64,000 nt of DNA from Bacteroidia bacterium (GCA_022841465.1 JALHRL010000002.1:186001-250000); one strand, 5' to 3'. Positions 7,687 to 17,233 are shown, counted from the stretch's first letter. Numbers and translations: made by a program. Notes: generated by a model not told the origin, from the letters alone.

Positions 7687-9038
7687 TTATTACTTCCGAA
7701 AACAATATAACTGTTTTTTGGTTTAGGCGCGATTTGCGTTTAAACGACAATGCTGCTTTGTACCATGCATTAAAAGAAAATAAAAATGTATTGCCGGTAT
7801 TTATTTTTGATGCCGAAATTTTAAGTGGTTTAGAAAATAAAGCCGACCGCAGGGTTGATTTTATTCACCAAGCATTGCAACACATTCAACAACAGCTTGT
7901 ACAATTAAAATCATCGTTACGTGTTTTTATTTGCAAGCCCGAAGAGGCTTTTAAACAATTGATGAATGAGTATAAACTAAAAAAAGTTTACACCAACCAC
8001 GATTACGAGCCTTATGCTATTGAGAGAGATGAAGCAATAAAAAAACTTCTTGAAAAAAACCATATTGATTTTTATACATATAAAGATCAATGTATTTTTG
8101 AAAAATTAGAAGTTACAAAAGACGATGGAAAGCCCTACACCATTTTTACGCCTTATAGTAAAAAATGGAAAAGCAAGCTCAATTCCTTTTATTATAAAAG
8201 TTATCCTACAGAGAAATATTTTGACAATTTTTTTAAATCCAAAGCCTTTGCTTTTCCTAAATTAAATGAAGTAGGTTTTATAAAAACAGATGTTTTGTTT
8301 AATCCCGAAGCTACTGTTAGCGAAAACATTTTAATAAATTACAAAGCACAACGCGATTTTCCTTTTTTAAATGGGACCAGCAAGCTTAGTATATACCTGC
8401 GTTTTGGCGCCATTAGCATACGTAAATTAGTTCAACTAAGTTTACGTAAACAAAATGATATTGGATACCAAACCTGGTTAAACGAATTAATTTGGCGCGA
8501 TTTTTACATGATGATTCTTGCCAACTTTCCACATGTTACTAAAGGAGCTTTTAAAAAAGAATACGATTTTATTAAATGGGAATTAAATGAAAATGATTTT
8601 TTAAAATGGTGCAAAGGCAAAACCGGTTTCCCAATTGTTGATGCCGGTATGCGCGAATTAAACGAAACCGGCTTTATGCATAACCGTGTACGAATGATTG
8701 TAAGCAGTTTTTTAGTAAAAGATTTATTAATAGATTGGCGTTGGGGCGAAGCTTACTTCGCAGAAAAACTTAACGATTTTGATTTAAGCGCTAACAACGG
8801 CGGCTGGCAATGGGCTGCAGGAACGGGTTGCGACGCCGCTCCATATTTTAGAATATTTAATCCTACCGAACAACAAAAACGATTTGACCCCGAATTAATT
8901 TATATTAAAAAATGGATTCCTGAATACGGAACTTCCAACTATCCTGAGCCAATGATTGATCACGCATTCGCGCGAAAAAGAACATTGGAGCGTTATAAGG
9001 TTTTATTAGAAGACAGAAAACAACTGAAAGTATTTTAA
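7686..9038 (+). CDS. Deoxyribodipyrimidine photolyase / cryptochrome family
   Basis: 450 residues if it starts at ATT 7686 (or 447 from ATT 7689). The frame codes ITVFWFRRDLRLNDN, the conserved first strand of class I photolyases, upstream of the first usual start (TTG 7734), so that TTG cannot be the true start: it would remove the first strand. No ATG, GTG or TTG exists between the in-frame stop at 7647 and 7734. ATT 7686 overlaps the sigma factor stop as TAATT, a coupled arrangement. The C-terminal FAD domain is intact: TWLNELIWRDFYMMIL, HNRVRMIVSSFLVKDL and NNGGWQWAAGTGCDAAPYF. Repairs cyclobutane pyrimidine dimers with blue light; a cryptochrome role is possible. Confidence 0.9.
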   Translation: MITSENNITVFWFRRDLRLNDNAALYHALKENKNVLPVFIFDAEILSGLENKADRRVDFIHQALQHIQQQLVQLKSSLRVFICKPEEAFKQLMNEYKLKKVYTNHDYEPYAIERDEAIKKLLEKNHIDFYTYKDQCIFEKLEVTKDDGKPYTIFTPYSKKWKSKLNSFYYKSYPTEKYFDNFFKSKAFAFPKLNEVGFIKTDVLFNPEATVSENILINYKAQRDFPFLNGTSKLSIYLRFGAISIRKLVQLSLRKQNDIGYQTWLNELIWRDFYMMILANFPHVTKGAFKKEYDFIKWELNENDFLKWCKGKTGFPIVDAGMRELNETGFMHNRVRMIVSSFLVKDLLIDWRWGEAYFAEKLNDFDLSANNGGWQWAAGTGCDAAPYFRIFNPTEQQKRFDPELIYIKKWIPEYGTSNYPEPMIDHAFARKRTLERYKVLLEDRKQLKVF

Positions 9039-9045
9039 ATAAAAA

Positions 9046-9072
9046 AGGGCCGCAAATTTTGCAGCCCTCTTT
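9046..9072. terminator. Bidirectional terminator between photolyase and T9SS protein
   Basis: AGGGC (9046-9050) pairs with GCCCT (9064-9068) and GCAA with TTGC inside, with one C/A mismatch. Flanked by an A run on the left and CTTT on the right. It separates two convergent genes. Confidence 0.65.
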
Positions 9073-9090
9073 GTTTAATTACAAGAACTA

Positions 9091-12000
9091 TTAATTTTTA
9101 ATTAATTTATACGACTTCATTCCTGAATTTCCTTTCATGTTTACAAAGTAAATGCCCGAGGCAAATTCTGATGTGTTTATGATGCCGTGTTTCTCAAATG
9201 TATATACATTTATTATTTGACCTAATGAATTAATGATGGTAATTTCTACTTCTTCCTCTGCATCAATATTTAATTGATTAGAGAATGGGTTAGGGAATAA
9301 TTTGTATGTGTTTAATAAAGCTTGCTCCGAAATTCCTGTACACCACGATACGTTTTGCATAACTGTGGTGGTTGTTGAACATGATCCGTTAAAACCTATA
9401 ACCGTATAAGTAGTATTTAACGTAGGGAAAACAGAAATAGTTGATGTTGTTGCGCCTGTACTCCACGAATAACTTGATGCGCCGCTAGCTGTTAATGTTG
9501 CTCCGGTTCCTGCACATAATAAGGAAGTAGAAGAAGCCGCGTTAATTACAGGTGAAGTGCCAATACCCACCGAAATTGTTTTAGTGTTAGAACATGAACC
9601 ATTGCTTCCTGTTACTGTATATATTGTTGCAGAAGCAGGAGAAACAGAAACTGATGCTCCACTTAAACTTCCCGGATTCCATACATAACTTGTAGCACCG
9701 CTACCTGTTAATACAACAGGTTGTGTAGAGCCCGAACAAAATACAGAGTTTGATGCCGTAGCATTTACACTTGGAACTGCCGCTGCAATAACTGTAATTG
9801 TTCTTGTGTTAGAACAGGTACCGTTAGATCCTATTACGGTATACGTTGTATTTGCTGCAGGTGTTACTGTTCGTGTAGTGCTTGTTGTGTTTCCCGGATT
9901 CCAAGTATATCCGCTTGCTCCCGTTGCCGTTAATGTTACTGCTTGTGCGCTTGCGCAATAAACGGTTGAACTTGCTGCAATGTTTACAGTAACATTTGGA
10001 ATAACTGAAATTGATTTACTACCCGATGATGTACAACCTGCACTTGAAGTTCCTACAATAACATAAGTTGTTGTAGTGCTTGGCGCATACGTACAAATGG
10101 AACTGGTAGGACAAGCCCAACTATATGAACTTGCACCGCTTGCGGTAAAAGTAACCGGACTGCCCGCACACACTGTGTTAACTGAAGATGCAATGGTAAC
10201 AGTTGGAGTTGGATAAACCACAACAGATTGCGTATAAGTATTGCCCGGACCCGAGGTGTTACTTGCTGTCATTGCCACCACAAAGGTACCTGTATTCGCA
10301 AAATTAAAACTTGGGTTTTGCAATGTTGGTGTGGTAATAGTAACTCCTGTAGATGGTGTTACGCTCCAGCTCCAACTGGTTGGTCCGTTTGTTGAATTAT
10401 CATTAAATGTTTTTGGTGTATTTGTGCAAACGTTTCCTGTAAATGCAAAAGAAGTAACGGGCGCTGCTGCTGTTGGAACAACATCTACAATCCACATACC
10501 ACGGCCATAAGTAGCTGCAACTATTTTCCCGGGCATTGCAGGAGTTATTTCCATATCTGAAATAGGTGTGTTTGGTAAACCAACATTGTAAAGTGTCCAA
10601 GTAGATTGTGATGCGTCGCGGTAATAAACACCTACATCCATTCCCACATAAATACGATCGTTTGAGCCCGGTTCATAAAGCAAGCAATTAGCCGGAATGT
10701 TTGGTAAATTGGATGTCATGTTTGTCCAGCTTGTACCGCCATTTGCAGAATAAAACACTTTGCTTCCATTTGTATAATTACCGCTTACTACCCAAACTTT
10801 ATTAGGGTCTGTAGGGCTTACACACACATTCGCAAAAGCAAGTCCTGTTGATAAGGTCCCTGTGATATTCGTCCATATGCTTCCTCCATCTATACTCTTC
10901 ATAATGCCGCCGCTTTTAACCACATAAATTACTTGATTATTAGAAGGTGCAATTGCAAACTCATTAACACTGCCGGTTACGGATAAGGTACCCGATTGTG
11001 TCCAACTAGTAGCTAAATTATTTGACACAAACATATTTTGACGACCACACCAAATGCGTGTTGCATTTTGTGGATCTTGTTTCCATATTGTAACCCAAGG
11101 TGCGCTTCCACTTAAACCTGTTGTAACAGTAGACCAAGTAGAACCTGCATTGGTTGTTCTACGAAAAGCTCCGTTATAATATTCAGCAAACATATTACTG
11201 TTGTTTGTTCTGTCAATAAAACAATCCATACCATCGCCACCTAAACGTGCTTGATAGGTTGTTCCATTCCAAGTACTCGTTCCGTTGTCTTGGTGGCCGG
11301 TTATCCAAAAATTGGCTGTTAATGCAGAGGTTCCTACTTTATAAATTTGTGAAATATTCATAGTGCCCGAAATCTCTTGCCAAGCGGTTGCAGTGCGGCG
11401 GTATACTGTACCATCATTACAATTAAACAAGGTTCCATTAGGTGCATATTCTAAATCGTGATGATCGGCATGTGTAAAAGGGGCTCCGGATCCGGTCCAG
11501 TGACCATATAAACTCCAACTAGAACCGCCATCGGTAGTGCGCCACACATTAACACCTCCAACAACTACTTCATTTGGGTTAAGAGGAGATGCTGCTACAC
11601 ATAAATCATACCAGCCTTGGCCACCGCTATCGTTACCTGCAGAAGCCCAACCCAGTAAATTTGGCGTAGTTGCCATTTGCGTAAAATTTACACCTTGATC
11701 AGTAGATCTGTAAAACCCTTGAAAACCATTGTTTGAACTGTTTGAAGCTAATACATATACTAAACTATTGCTGCCGGTTGTAACTGCAATAGCCATACGA
11801 TTTACTCCGGTTGTTGGAATTCCTGCAGAAATAGTGGTCCATGTTGCTCCGCCATCTGTTGAACGACGAAAAGTGGTTCCTGCAGCATAAACAACATTTG
11901 GGTTGGTTGGGTGAAATTCTATATCATAACAATTAGAGGTGTTTACGGTTGTCCACGTTGTACCACCATTTGTTGTTCTGCGAATACCGCTATTAGTTGC

Positions 12001-12765
12001 GGCCATTAAAATTTGAGGATTGGTTGGATGAATAACTAGTCTACGAATTAATAAATTAGTAGTAACAACACTTGTAAAACCGGTTGTATTCCAGGTATTA
12101 CCACCATCAAGCGATTTTAATACTCCAATGGTGCGGGTATCTCCGGCATCACCATCACCGGTGGCTAAGTACATAATGTTTGTGTTGGTTGGATCTATCG
12201 CTAAATCAGAACAGCCGGTAACTGCTAAATTATCGGTGTTAGTAGTCCAGCTGGTTCCACCGTCGGTTGATTTCCACAACCCACCTGCAGGCGCGCCTAC
12301 CCATAACACATTGGTGTTGGTTGGTGAAATGGTAATAAAATTTAAACGACCTGATTTTAAAAATTGTCCGTTACCGGTACCGCTTATTGGCCCCATTGGC
12401 CCAATGGCTGTCCAGGTAGTAGACGCAATCATGTTGTTTGCTGTTACTTTTTGGTTTGTATTCCCCGAATTATAAACATGCTCTTGATTGTTGTTAAGCC
12501 ACTCTTGAAAATTTTTGCCGGTTAACGACAAAAGAGATAAATCTCCTGAAGGGTATACACGACGCTCAACAAAATTTTCCCAGCGTTTAAATTGTTTGTA
12601 TCCTTTTCCTTTTTCGGTTACATCTCTATCTTTCCAATACTCATTAAATTTTGTTTGAATAGTATAAAAATTTGCATCAGGGCTTTGTTTTAAATCAACC
12701 CATTCTTGCGCAAATGATACACCGGTAAATAATAAGCAAGCCGGTAAAAGTTTAAATAGTTTCAT
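9091..12765 (-). CDS. Secreted multidomain protein: sortilin-like beta-propeller, PKD, four Ig-like repeats, T9SS sorting domain
   Basis: 1224 residues. Signal peptide MKLFKLLPACLLFTGVSFAQ. Residues about 120-765 carry many GG-x-TW / S-T-D-G-G BNR/Asp-box repeats of the VPS10/sortilin-type propeller (KSTDGGTSW, RRTTNGGTTW, RTTDGGSSW). About 770-855 is a PKD domain (WSWSVTP, FNFANTGTFVV). Then come four related repeats of about 65-70 residues, each with a Cys in the first strand, W in SYxW, a TTTYTVxG strand and usually a second Cys in GxCS. The last 75 residues, LFPNPFSNQLNI to a final lysine-rich end, are a type A T9SS sorting domain. Exported to the cell surface or released; ligand unknown. 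Could act in adhesion or glycan/protein binding. Confidence 0.88.
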   Translation of the reverse strand: MKLFKLLPACLLFTGVSFAQEWVDLKQSPDANFYTIQTKFNEYWKDRDVTEKGKGYKQFKRWENFVERRVYPSGDLSLLSLTGKNFQEWLNNNQEHVYNSGNTNQKVTANNMIASTTWTAIGPMGPISGTGNGQFLKSGRLNFITISPTNTNVLWVGAPAGGLWKSTDGGTSWTTNTDNLAVTGCSDLAIDPTNTNIMYLATGDGDAGDTRTIGVLKSLDGGNTWNTTGFTSVVTTNLLIRRLVIHPTNPQILMAATNSGIRRTTNGGTTWTTVNTSNCYDIEFHPTNPNVVYAAGTTFRRSTDGGATWTTISAGIPTTGVNRMAIAVTTGSNSLVYVLASNSSNNGFQGFYRSTDQGVNFTQMATTPNLLGWASAGNDSGGQGWYDLCVAASPLNPNEVVVGGVNVWRTTDGGSSWSLYGHWTGSGAPFTHADHHDLEYAPNGTLFNCNDGTVYRRTATAWQEISGTMNISQIYKVGTSALTANFWITGHQDNGTSTWNGTTYQARLGGDGMDCFIDRTNNSNMFAEYYNGAFRRTTNAGSTWSTVTTGLSGSAPWVTIWKQDPQNATRIWCGRQNMFVSNNLATSWTQSGTLSVTGSVNEFAIAPSNNQVIYVVKSGGIMKSIDGGSIWTNITGTLSTGLAFANVCVSPTDPNKVWVVSGNYTNGSKVFYSANGGTSWTNMTSNLPNIPANCLLYEPGSNDRIYVGMDVGVYYRDASQSTWTLYNVGLPNTPISDMEITPAMPGKIVAATYGRGMWIVDVVPTAAAPVTSFAFTGNVCTNTPKTFNDNSTNGPTSWSWSVTPSTGVTITTPTLQNPSFNFANTGTFVVAMTASNTSGPGNTYTQSVVVYPTPTVTIASSVNTVCAGSPVTFTASGASSYSWACPTSSICTYAPSTTTTYVIVGTSSAGCTSSGSKSISVIPNVTVNIAASSTVYCASAQAVTLTATGASGYTWNPGNTTSTTRTVTPAANTTYTVIGSNGTCSNTRTITVIAAAVPSVNATASNSVFCSGSTQPVVLTGSGATSYVWNPGSLSGASVSVSPASATIYTVTGSNGSCSNTKTISVGIGTSPVINAASSTSLLCAGTGATLTASGASSYSWSTGATTSTISVFPTLNTTYTVIGFNGSCSTTTTVMQNVSWCTGISEQALLNTYKLFPNPFSNQLNIDAEEEVEITIINSLGQIINVYTFEKHGIINTSEFASGIYFVNMKGNSGMKSYKLIKN

Positions 12766-13029
12766 GTGTTTTAATTTATTTTTATTTTTCTTAGCAATAA
12801 TTTTATTACTATTAATTTATTTTTTGGAGCAAAATTTTATCTATTGAATTTAGCTGATTGCAAACTCAATGTCAATTAAAAAACCAATTTTTAATGCTAA
12901 AAATGAATTTAAATTAGACGAATTAAATTATTTCCCCGATAAAAAACTAAATCTATTTACTAAATAACTTTAGGGGCGTATAAAGCTGCGTTGTAAATTA
13001 ATAGTAGATTTATAAAAAATTAAAGCAGC

Positions 13030-13548
13030 ATGGCACTTATTTTATCTGTAAAAAGTACAACACCTCAATTAGGAGAAAACTGTTTTTTAGCGCCCAATGC
13101 AACTATATGTGGCGATGTTATAATGGGTAACGATTGCAGTGTTTGGTTTAACGCAGTAATACGTGGAGATGTAAATTCAATTAGAATTGGAAACAAAGTA
13201 AACATACAAGATGGTGCGGTAATACATTGCACGTATCAAAAAACAAAAGTGCATTTAGGAAACAATGTTTCTGTAGGGCACAACGCCATTGTGCATGGTT
13301 GCACGGTGGATGATAATGTTTTGATTGGCATGGGCGCCATTGTAATGGACAATGTAGAAATTGGAAGCAATACCATTATTGCCGCAGGAGCCGTGGTAAC
13401 CGAAGGAACCAAGGTACCCAGCGGATGTATATTTGCCGGCGTACCCGCCAAAAAAGTAAAAGACATTTCGCAAGAATTAATTAGCGGAGAAATAGACCGC
13501 ATAGCCAACAACTATTTAATGTACAGCAGTTGGTTTAAGGAGATATAG
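13030..13548 (+). CDS. Gamma-class carbonic anhydrase family protein (left-handed beta-helix)
   Basis: 172 residues of hexapeptide repeats. The three zinc-ligand histidines of gamma carbonic anhydrases are visible: H66 (AVIHCT), H84 (SVGHNA) and H89 (IVHG), with VIRGDVNSIRIG and NIQDGAVIH of the YrdA/PaaY/CaiE group. Members are trimers that may hydrate CO2 or bind CoA-linked substrates; the acidic loop with the proton-shuttle Glu of Methanosarcina Cam is absent, as in most bacterial YrdA-like proteins. Divergent from the T9SS gene across 264 bases with no other gene. Confidence 0.9.
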   Translation: MALILSVKSTTPQLGENCFLAPNATICGDVIMGNDCSVWFNAVIRGDVNSIRIGNKVNIQDGAVIHCTYQKTKVHLGNNVSVGHNAIVHGCTVDDNVLIGMGAIVMDNVEIGSNTIIAAGAVVTEGTKVPSGCIFAGVPAKKVKDISQELISGEIDRIANNYLMYSSWFKEI

Positions 13549-13715
13549 GTTTTTTATAATTTAGAAAATAATAACTTTGATAAATAGCGCAGCAAATTAG
13601 CTCCCATATTCAAGTTATGCCACATATTCTACACATCATTAATAAAGATATAATTTAAACACCATACCCGAACAGTTAACAAGTTTTACTTTATCATTAA
13701 AAAAATATTACAAAC

Positions 13716-14588
13716 ATGCCTTCAGGTTTTTTTGCCATATTAGACGACATAGCTGCTTTGATGGATGATGTAGCTGTAAATGCCAAGCTCGCTACAAAAA
13801 AAACAGCCGGAATACTTGGTGATGATTTGGCTGTTAATGCCGAAAAATCAACGGGTTTTGTATCATCCAGAGAAATTCCTGTTTTATGGGCAATTACTAA
13901 AGGTTCATTTATTAACAAGTTAATAATTGTACCCGTAACTTTATTGCTGAATGTTTTTTTACCAACTGCCATAATTGTGGTACTTATACTAGGTGGTTTT
14001 TACCTTGCATTTGAAGGCTTAGAAAAAATTGTAGAATACTTCTTTCATAAAAAACAACCTGAAACGCAAGATTCAATTGAAGTAGTTAAACCAGATGCTG
14101 AGTTGGAAAAAATAAAAATAAAATCAGCCATAACCACCGATTTTATTCTTTCTGTTGAAATAGTAATTATTGCATTAAGTACTGTTTTAGACAAAAACTT
14201 AAGTGTTCAAATTTTAACTGTATCTGTTGTTTCAATAATAGCTACTGTGGGCGTTTATGGAATAGTAGCACTAGTTGTTCGCATGGATGATATTGGATAT
14301 AAGTTGATTGAAAAATCGAAAAGTAAAGGTTTTTTAAATGCATTTGGTTTGTTTTTAGTAAAAGCATTACCCATTGTTATCAAAACATTTTCAGTGGTAG
14401 GCACCATAGCATTATTACTAGTTTCGGGGGGTATATTTGCGCACAACATTGAATATTTGCACCACATTTTATTGGAGTGGCCAGACATTTTAAAAGAATT
14501 TACTTTTGGCATTATAGGTGGAATATTTGCATTAATTGTAATAACTATTATCAAAAAAATGTTTTCGCATTTTAAAAAAACTTATTGA
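13716..14588 (+). CDS. DUF808 (YedI-like) inner-membrane protein
   Basis: 290 residues. The start MPSGFFAILDDIAALMDDVAVNAKLATKKTAGILGDD... and the following AVNAEK and ELPVLWAI-type segment (here SREIPVLWAITKGS) are the signature of DUF808/YedI proteins. Five to six hydrophobic segments lie at about 75-110, 142-162, 170-190, 215-250 and 262-283. Family proteins are inner-membrane proteins of unknown function, often assumed to be transporters. Own unit; 167 bases after the carbonic anhydrase gene. Confidence 0.88.
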   Translation: MPSGFFAILDDIAALMDDVAVNAKLATKKTAGILGDDLAVNAEKSTGFVSSREIPVLWAITKGSFINKLIIVPVTLLLNVFLPTAIIVVLILGGFYLAFEGLEKIVEYFFHKKQPETQDSIEVVKPDAELEKIKIKSAITTDFILSVEIVIIALSTVLDKNLSVQILTVSVVSIIATVGVYGIVALVVRMDDIGYKLIEKSKSKGFLNAFGLFLVKALPIVIKTFSVVGTIALLLVSGGIFAHNIEYLHHILLEWPDILKEFTFGIIGGIFALIVITIIKKMFSHFKKTY

Positions 14589-14724
14589 GAAGGCTTTATT
14601 TCTCTTTTACAACAAAGGAACTTATTAATATTGTGTTGGCTTATAGCTTTTTTAAATATAACAGTTCCTATCTGTTATTATCTCTATTACATTAAAATAA
14701 TTAACCCTTCTTCTAACAAATAAC

Positions 14725-15969
14725 TCACCCAATCGTTCCCGCAGCTACTGTATTATTCGTGTTTTCGTTTACTAAAATAAAAGAGCCGGTGTTGCGGTTA
14801 GTTTTATAATTATCGTAGGTAATATTATCTGCTGTTTTAATAATTACTTTGGCAATGTCGTTTAATTTTAAAGTGCCATCGCTTTCAATATTTTCAAAGC
14901 TGTGTATGTCTATTTTCTTACTAATTTCTTTTATAATTCCTTTTGTTACAAAACTGTTTTGCTGAAACAATACTTTTTGCCCGGGAACAAAAGGCGCATT
15001 ATCCATCCAGCACAAAGTAGCTTCTACTTCTTTATCCAACTTAGGCAATTCATTTACTTTAACAATGCTGCTACCTCTGCTAATATCTACATCATCTTTT
15101 AAATGTATCACTACTGGTTCGTTTTCAAAAGCGGTTTCAACTTCTTGTTGATGTTTTTCTATTTTGCTAATTTCTGTTTCAATGTTCGCCGGTAAAACAA
15201 TTACTTTATCTCCTACACTGTAGCTTCCGCTAAACACTTTTCCTGCGTACCCTCTGTAATCATGCAGCTCAGTTGTTTGTGGCCTAATTACATACTGCAC
15301 CTGAAATCTCGCAGCATTATTCTGCTCGTTTTCTTTTACCTCTACTGTTTCTAAAAATTCTAATAAAGGTTTGCCGGCGTACCAATTCATTTTATCTGAC
15401 TTGCTTACCACATTATCTCCGGCCAATGCGCTTACCGGAATAAAACTTATATCCTTTAATTGCAATGGTTTTGCAAAGGCGTTAAAGTCGAGTAAAATAT
15501 TATTATACACTTCTTCCGAAAAATTTACCAAATCCATTTTATTAATACACACCACTAAATGCGGAATTCCTAAAATTGCCGATAAAATGGTGTGGCGTTT
15601 TGTTTGTTCGGTAATTCCGTTTCGTGCATCAATTAAAATAATTGCCAAATTTGCATTAGATGCTCCGGTAAACATATTGCGCGTGTATTGAATATGCCCG
15701 GGAGTATCAGCAATAATAAATTTACGTTTTGGCGTAGTAAAATATTTGTACGCCACATCAATGGTTATTCCTTGTTCACGCTCTGCACGCAAACCATCGG
15801 TTAACAAAGCCAAATCAATATCGGTATCAATCCCTTTTGTTTTACTTTGCTTTGTTAAAGTTTCAATAATATCTGTTGATATTGATTTGCTATCAAATAA
15901 AAGTCTCCCAATTAAGGTGCTTTTACCATCGTCTACATTTCCTGCTGTAAAAAATCTTAATAAATCCAT
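14725..15969 (-). CDS. cysN: Sulfate adenylyltransferase subunit 1, GTPase CysN
   Basis: 414 residues, the length of CysN without a fused APS kinase. The GTPase subunit couples GTP hydrolysis to APS synthesis by CysD. G1 loop GNVDDGKST at 10-18, G3 DTPGHIQYTRNM, G4 NKMDL, then EF-Tu-like domains 2 and 3 (RGYAGKVFSGSYSVGDKV, RGSSIVK). No CysC domain and no cysC gene in the block, consistent with direct APS reduction by the nearby CysH. Last gene of the sulfur block, 97 bases after cysD with a palindrome between. Confidence 0.95.
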   Translation of the reverse strand: MDLLRFFTAGNVDDGKSTLIGRLLFDSKSISTDIIETLTKQSKTKGIDTDIDLALLTDGLRAEREQGITIDVAYKYFTTPKRKFIIADTPGHIQYTRNMFTGASNANLAIILIDARNGITEQTKRHTILSAILGIPHLVVCINKMDLVNFSEEVYNNILLDFNAFAKPLQLKDISFIPVSALAGDNVVSKSDKMNWYAGKPLLEFLETVEVKENEQNNAARFQVQYVIRPQTTELHDYRGYAGKVFSGSYSVGDKVIVLPANIETEISKIEKHQQEVETAFENEPVVIHLKDDVDISRGSSIVKVNELPKLDKEVEATLCWMDNAPFVPGQKVLFQQNSFVTKGIIKEISKKIDIHSFENIESDGTLKLNDIAKVIIKTADNITYDNYKTNRNTGSFILVNENTNNTVAAGTIG

Positions 15970-16011
15970 TTTATAGTTATTAGTGATTAATGTTTAGTTT
16001 TTAATATATAA

Positions 16012-16051
16012 TTCTAAGTTCTTAATACAGTCCATTATTAAAAACTTAGAA
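16012..16051. repeat. Imperfect 16-bp inverted repeat between cysD and cysN
   Basis: TTCTAAGTTCTTAATA (16012-16027) and TATTAAAAACTTAGAA (16036-16051) pair with one mismatch across an 8-base loop. No T-run follows on the minus strand, so it looks like an intergenic palindromic repeat or mRNA-stabilising stem rather than a classic terminator. Confidence 0.55.
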
Positions 16052-16066
16052 CTCAAAATTTACAAC

Positions 16067-16975
16067 TTAAAAGTATCCGCTTTTTTTTCTGTCTTCCATG
16101 GCGGCTTCGCTAATTTTATCATCCATACGAGTGGCGCCACGTTCACTTATTTTTGCTTCTTTAATTTCGTTAATAATATCTTCTATTGTATATGCTTCAC
16201 TTTCAACAGCAGCTGTACAGGTCATATCACCAACAGTTCTGTATCTTACTTTTTTTGTTGTTAGCACATCGCTTCCATCTAACTTTAAATATTCTGAATT
16301 CGCCATTAATTGTCCGCTTTCGGTTACTACGCATTCTCTTTCGTGTGTAAAATAAATATTGGGCAATTCAATTTTCTCTCTTTTAATATAATTCCAAACG
16401 TCTAACTCGGTCCAGTTACTAATTGGAAACACACGAACATTTTCTCCCTTATTTATTTTTCCGTTATAAATATTCCACAATTCAGGACGTTGTTTTTTAG
16501 GGTCCCACTGACCAAACTCATCGCGCACCGAAAATATTCTTTCTTTGGCACGCGCTTTTTCTTCATCTCGGCGGGCACCACCAATGCAAGCATCAAACTC
16601 AAACTCTTCAATTACATCTAAAAGTGTGTAAGTTTGCAAAGCATTTCTGCTCGGGAATTTTCCTTTTGCATCTTGCAATTTTTTTGCCTTAATGGTGTCT
16701 TCTACTTTTCGTACTATTAAATTTTCACCTATTTCTTTTACCAAATTATCGCGGTATTGCAAGGCTTCCGGAAAATTATGTCCGGTATCAACATGCACTA
16801 AAGGAAAAGGAAATTTACCTGGACGAAAAGCTTTTAATGCCAGGTGAACTAAACATATACTGTCTTTACCGCCGCTAAAAAGCAATGCAGGTTTTTCAAA
16901 TTGCCCGGCCACTTCACGCAAAATGTATATGGCTTCGTTTTCCAGTTGATCTAAATAATCTAATTTTTGTTTCAT
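16067..16975 (-). CDS. cysD: Sulfate adenylyltransferase subunit 2 CysD
   Basis: 302 residues from ATG 16975; the longer frame to 16990 starts at a non-ATG codon. CysD forms APS from sulfate and ATP with CysN. PP-loop SGGKDS at 34-39 (LLFSGGKDSICLVHLA), PLVHVDTGHNFPE, IGGARRDEEKARAKERIFSVRDEFGQWDP in parts, and RTVGDMTCTAAVES near the end, all standard for CysD. A 367-base gap filled with palindromic elements separates it from cysH upstream, so it may depend on readthrough or a local promoter. Confidence 0.95.
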   Translation of the reverse strand: MKQKLDYLDQLENEAIYILREVAGQFEKPALLFSGGKDSICLVHLALKAFRPGKFPFPLVHVDTGHNFPEALQYRDNLVKEIGENLIVRKVEDTIKAKKLQDAKGKFPSRNALQTYTLLDVIEEFEFDACIGGARRDEEKARAKERIFSVRDEFGQWDPKKQRPELWNIYNGKINKGENVRVFPISNWTELDVWNYIKREKIELPNIYFTHERECVVTESGQLMANSEYLKLDGSDVLTTKKVRYRTVGDMTCTAAVESEAYTIEDIINEIKEAKISERGATRMDDKISEAAMEDRKKSGYF

Positions 16976-17039
16976 GTCTTTTCTTCTCAATTCTTTTATA
17001 ATGTTTTATTACAGTTCAAAATATTCCGAAATCTAATTT

Positions 17040-17183
17040 GGGCGTGCCCCCAACAAACATAATAAATTGAGGTAATTATTACTTCTCGTTTGTTTGTTGT
17101 GGTCGGGCTGTCGCTACTCGCTTTTTTTGTTGCACGTTGTGACAACAAAAAAGAGCTCAAACAGGCCGCTCCATCCCTCACGC
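17040..17183 (+). repeat. Structured intergenic element GGGCGTG...CACGC with two internal hairpins
   Basis: The ends GCGTG (17042-17046) and CACGC (17179-17183) are inverted. Inside, CAACAAACA (17051-17059) pairs perfectly with TGTTTGTTG (17091-17099), with TAATAA/TTATTA (17060-17065/17076-17081) nested in it. A second hairpin pairs TTTTTTGTTG (17123-17132) with CAACAAAAAA (17143-17152). A GC-rich core GGTCGGGCTGTCGCTACTCG sits between. The layout is a three-way junction. GC content is above the flanks. I recall similar GGGCGT...TCCCTCACGC elements in other Bacteroidota intergenic regions, but cannot verify this. Likely a REP-like mobile element. Confidence 0.6.
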
Positions 17184-17233
17184 GAATTCCGAGTTTTAAT
17201 CATCCTTTTATTTTTAAATTTATTGTTTGTCAT

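Noticed and set aside
12128..12475. 115-codon plus-strand frame inside the T9SS protein gene
   Set aside because: It is antisense to the conserved Asp-box repeats; the Pro/Val-rich product is what such repeats give when read backwards.
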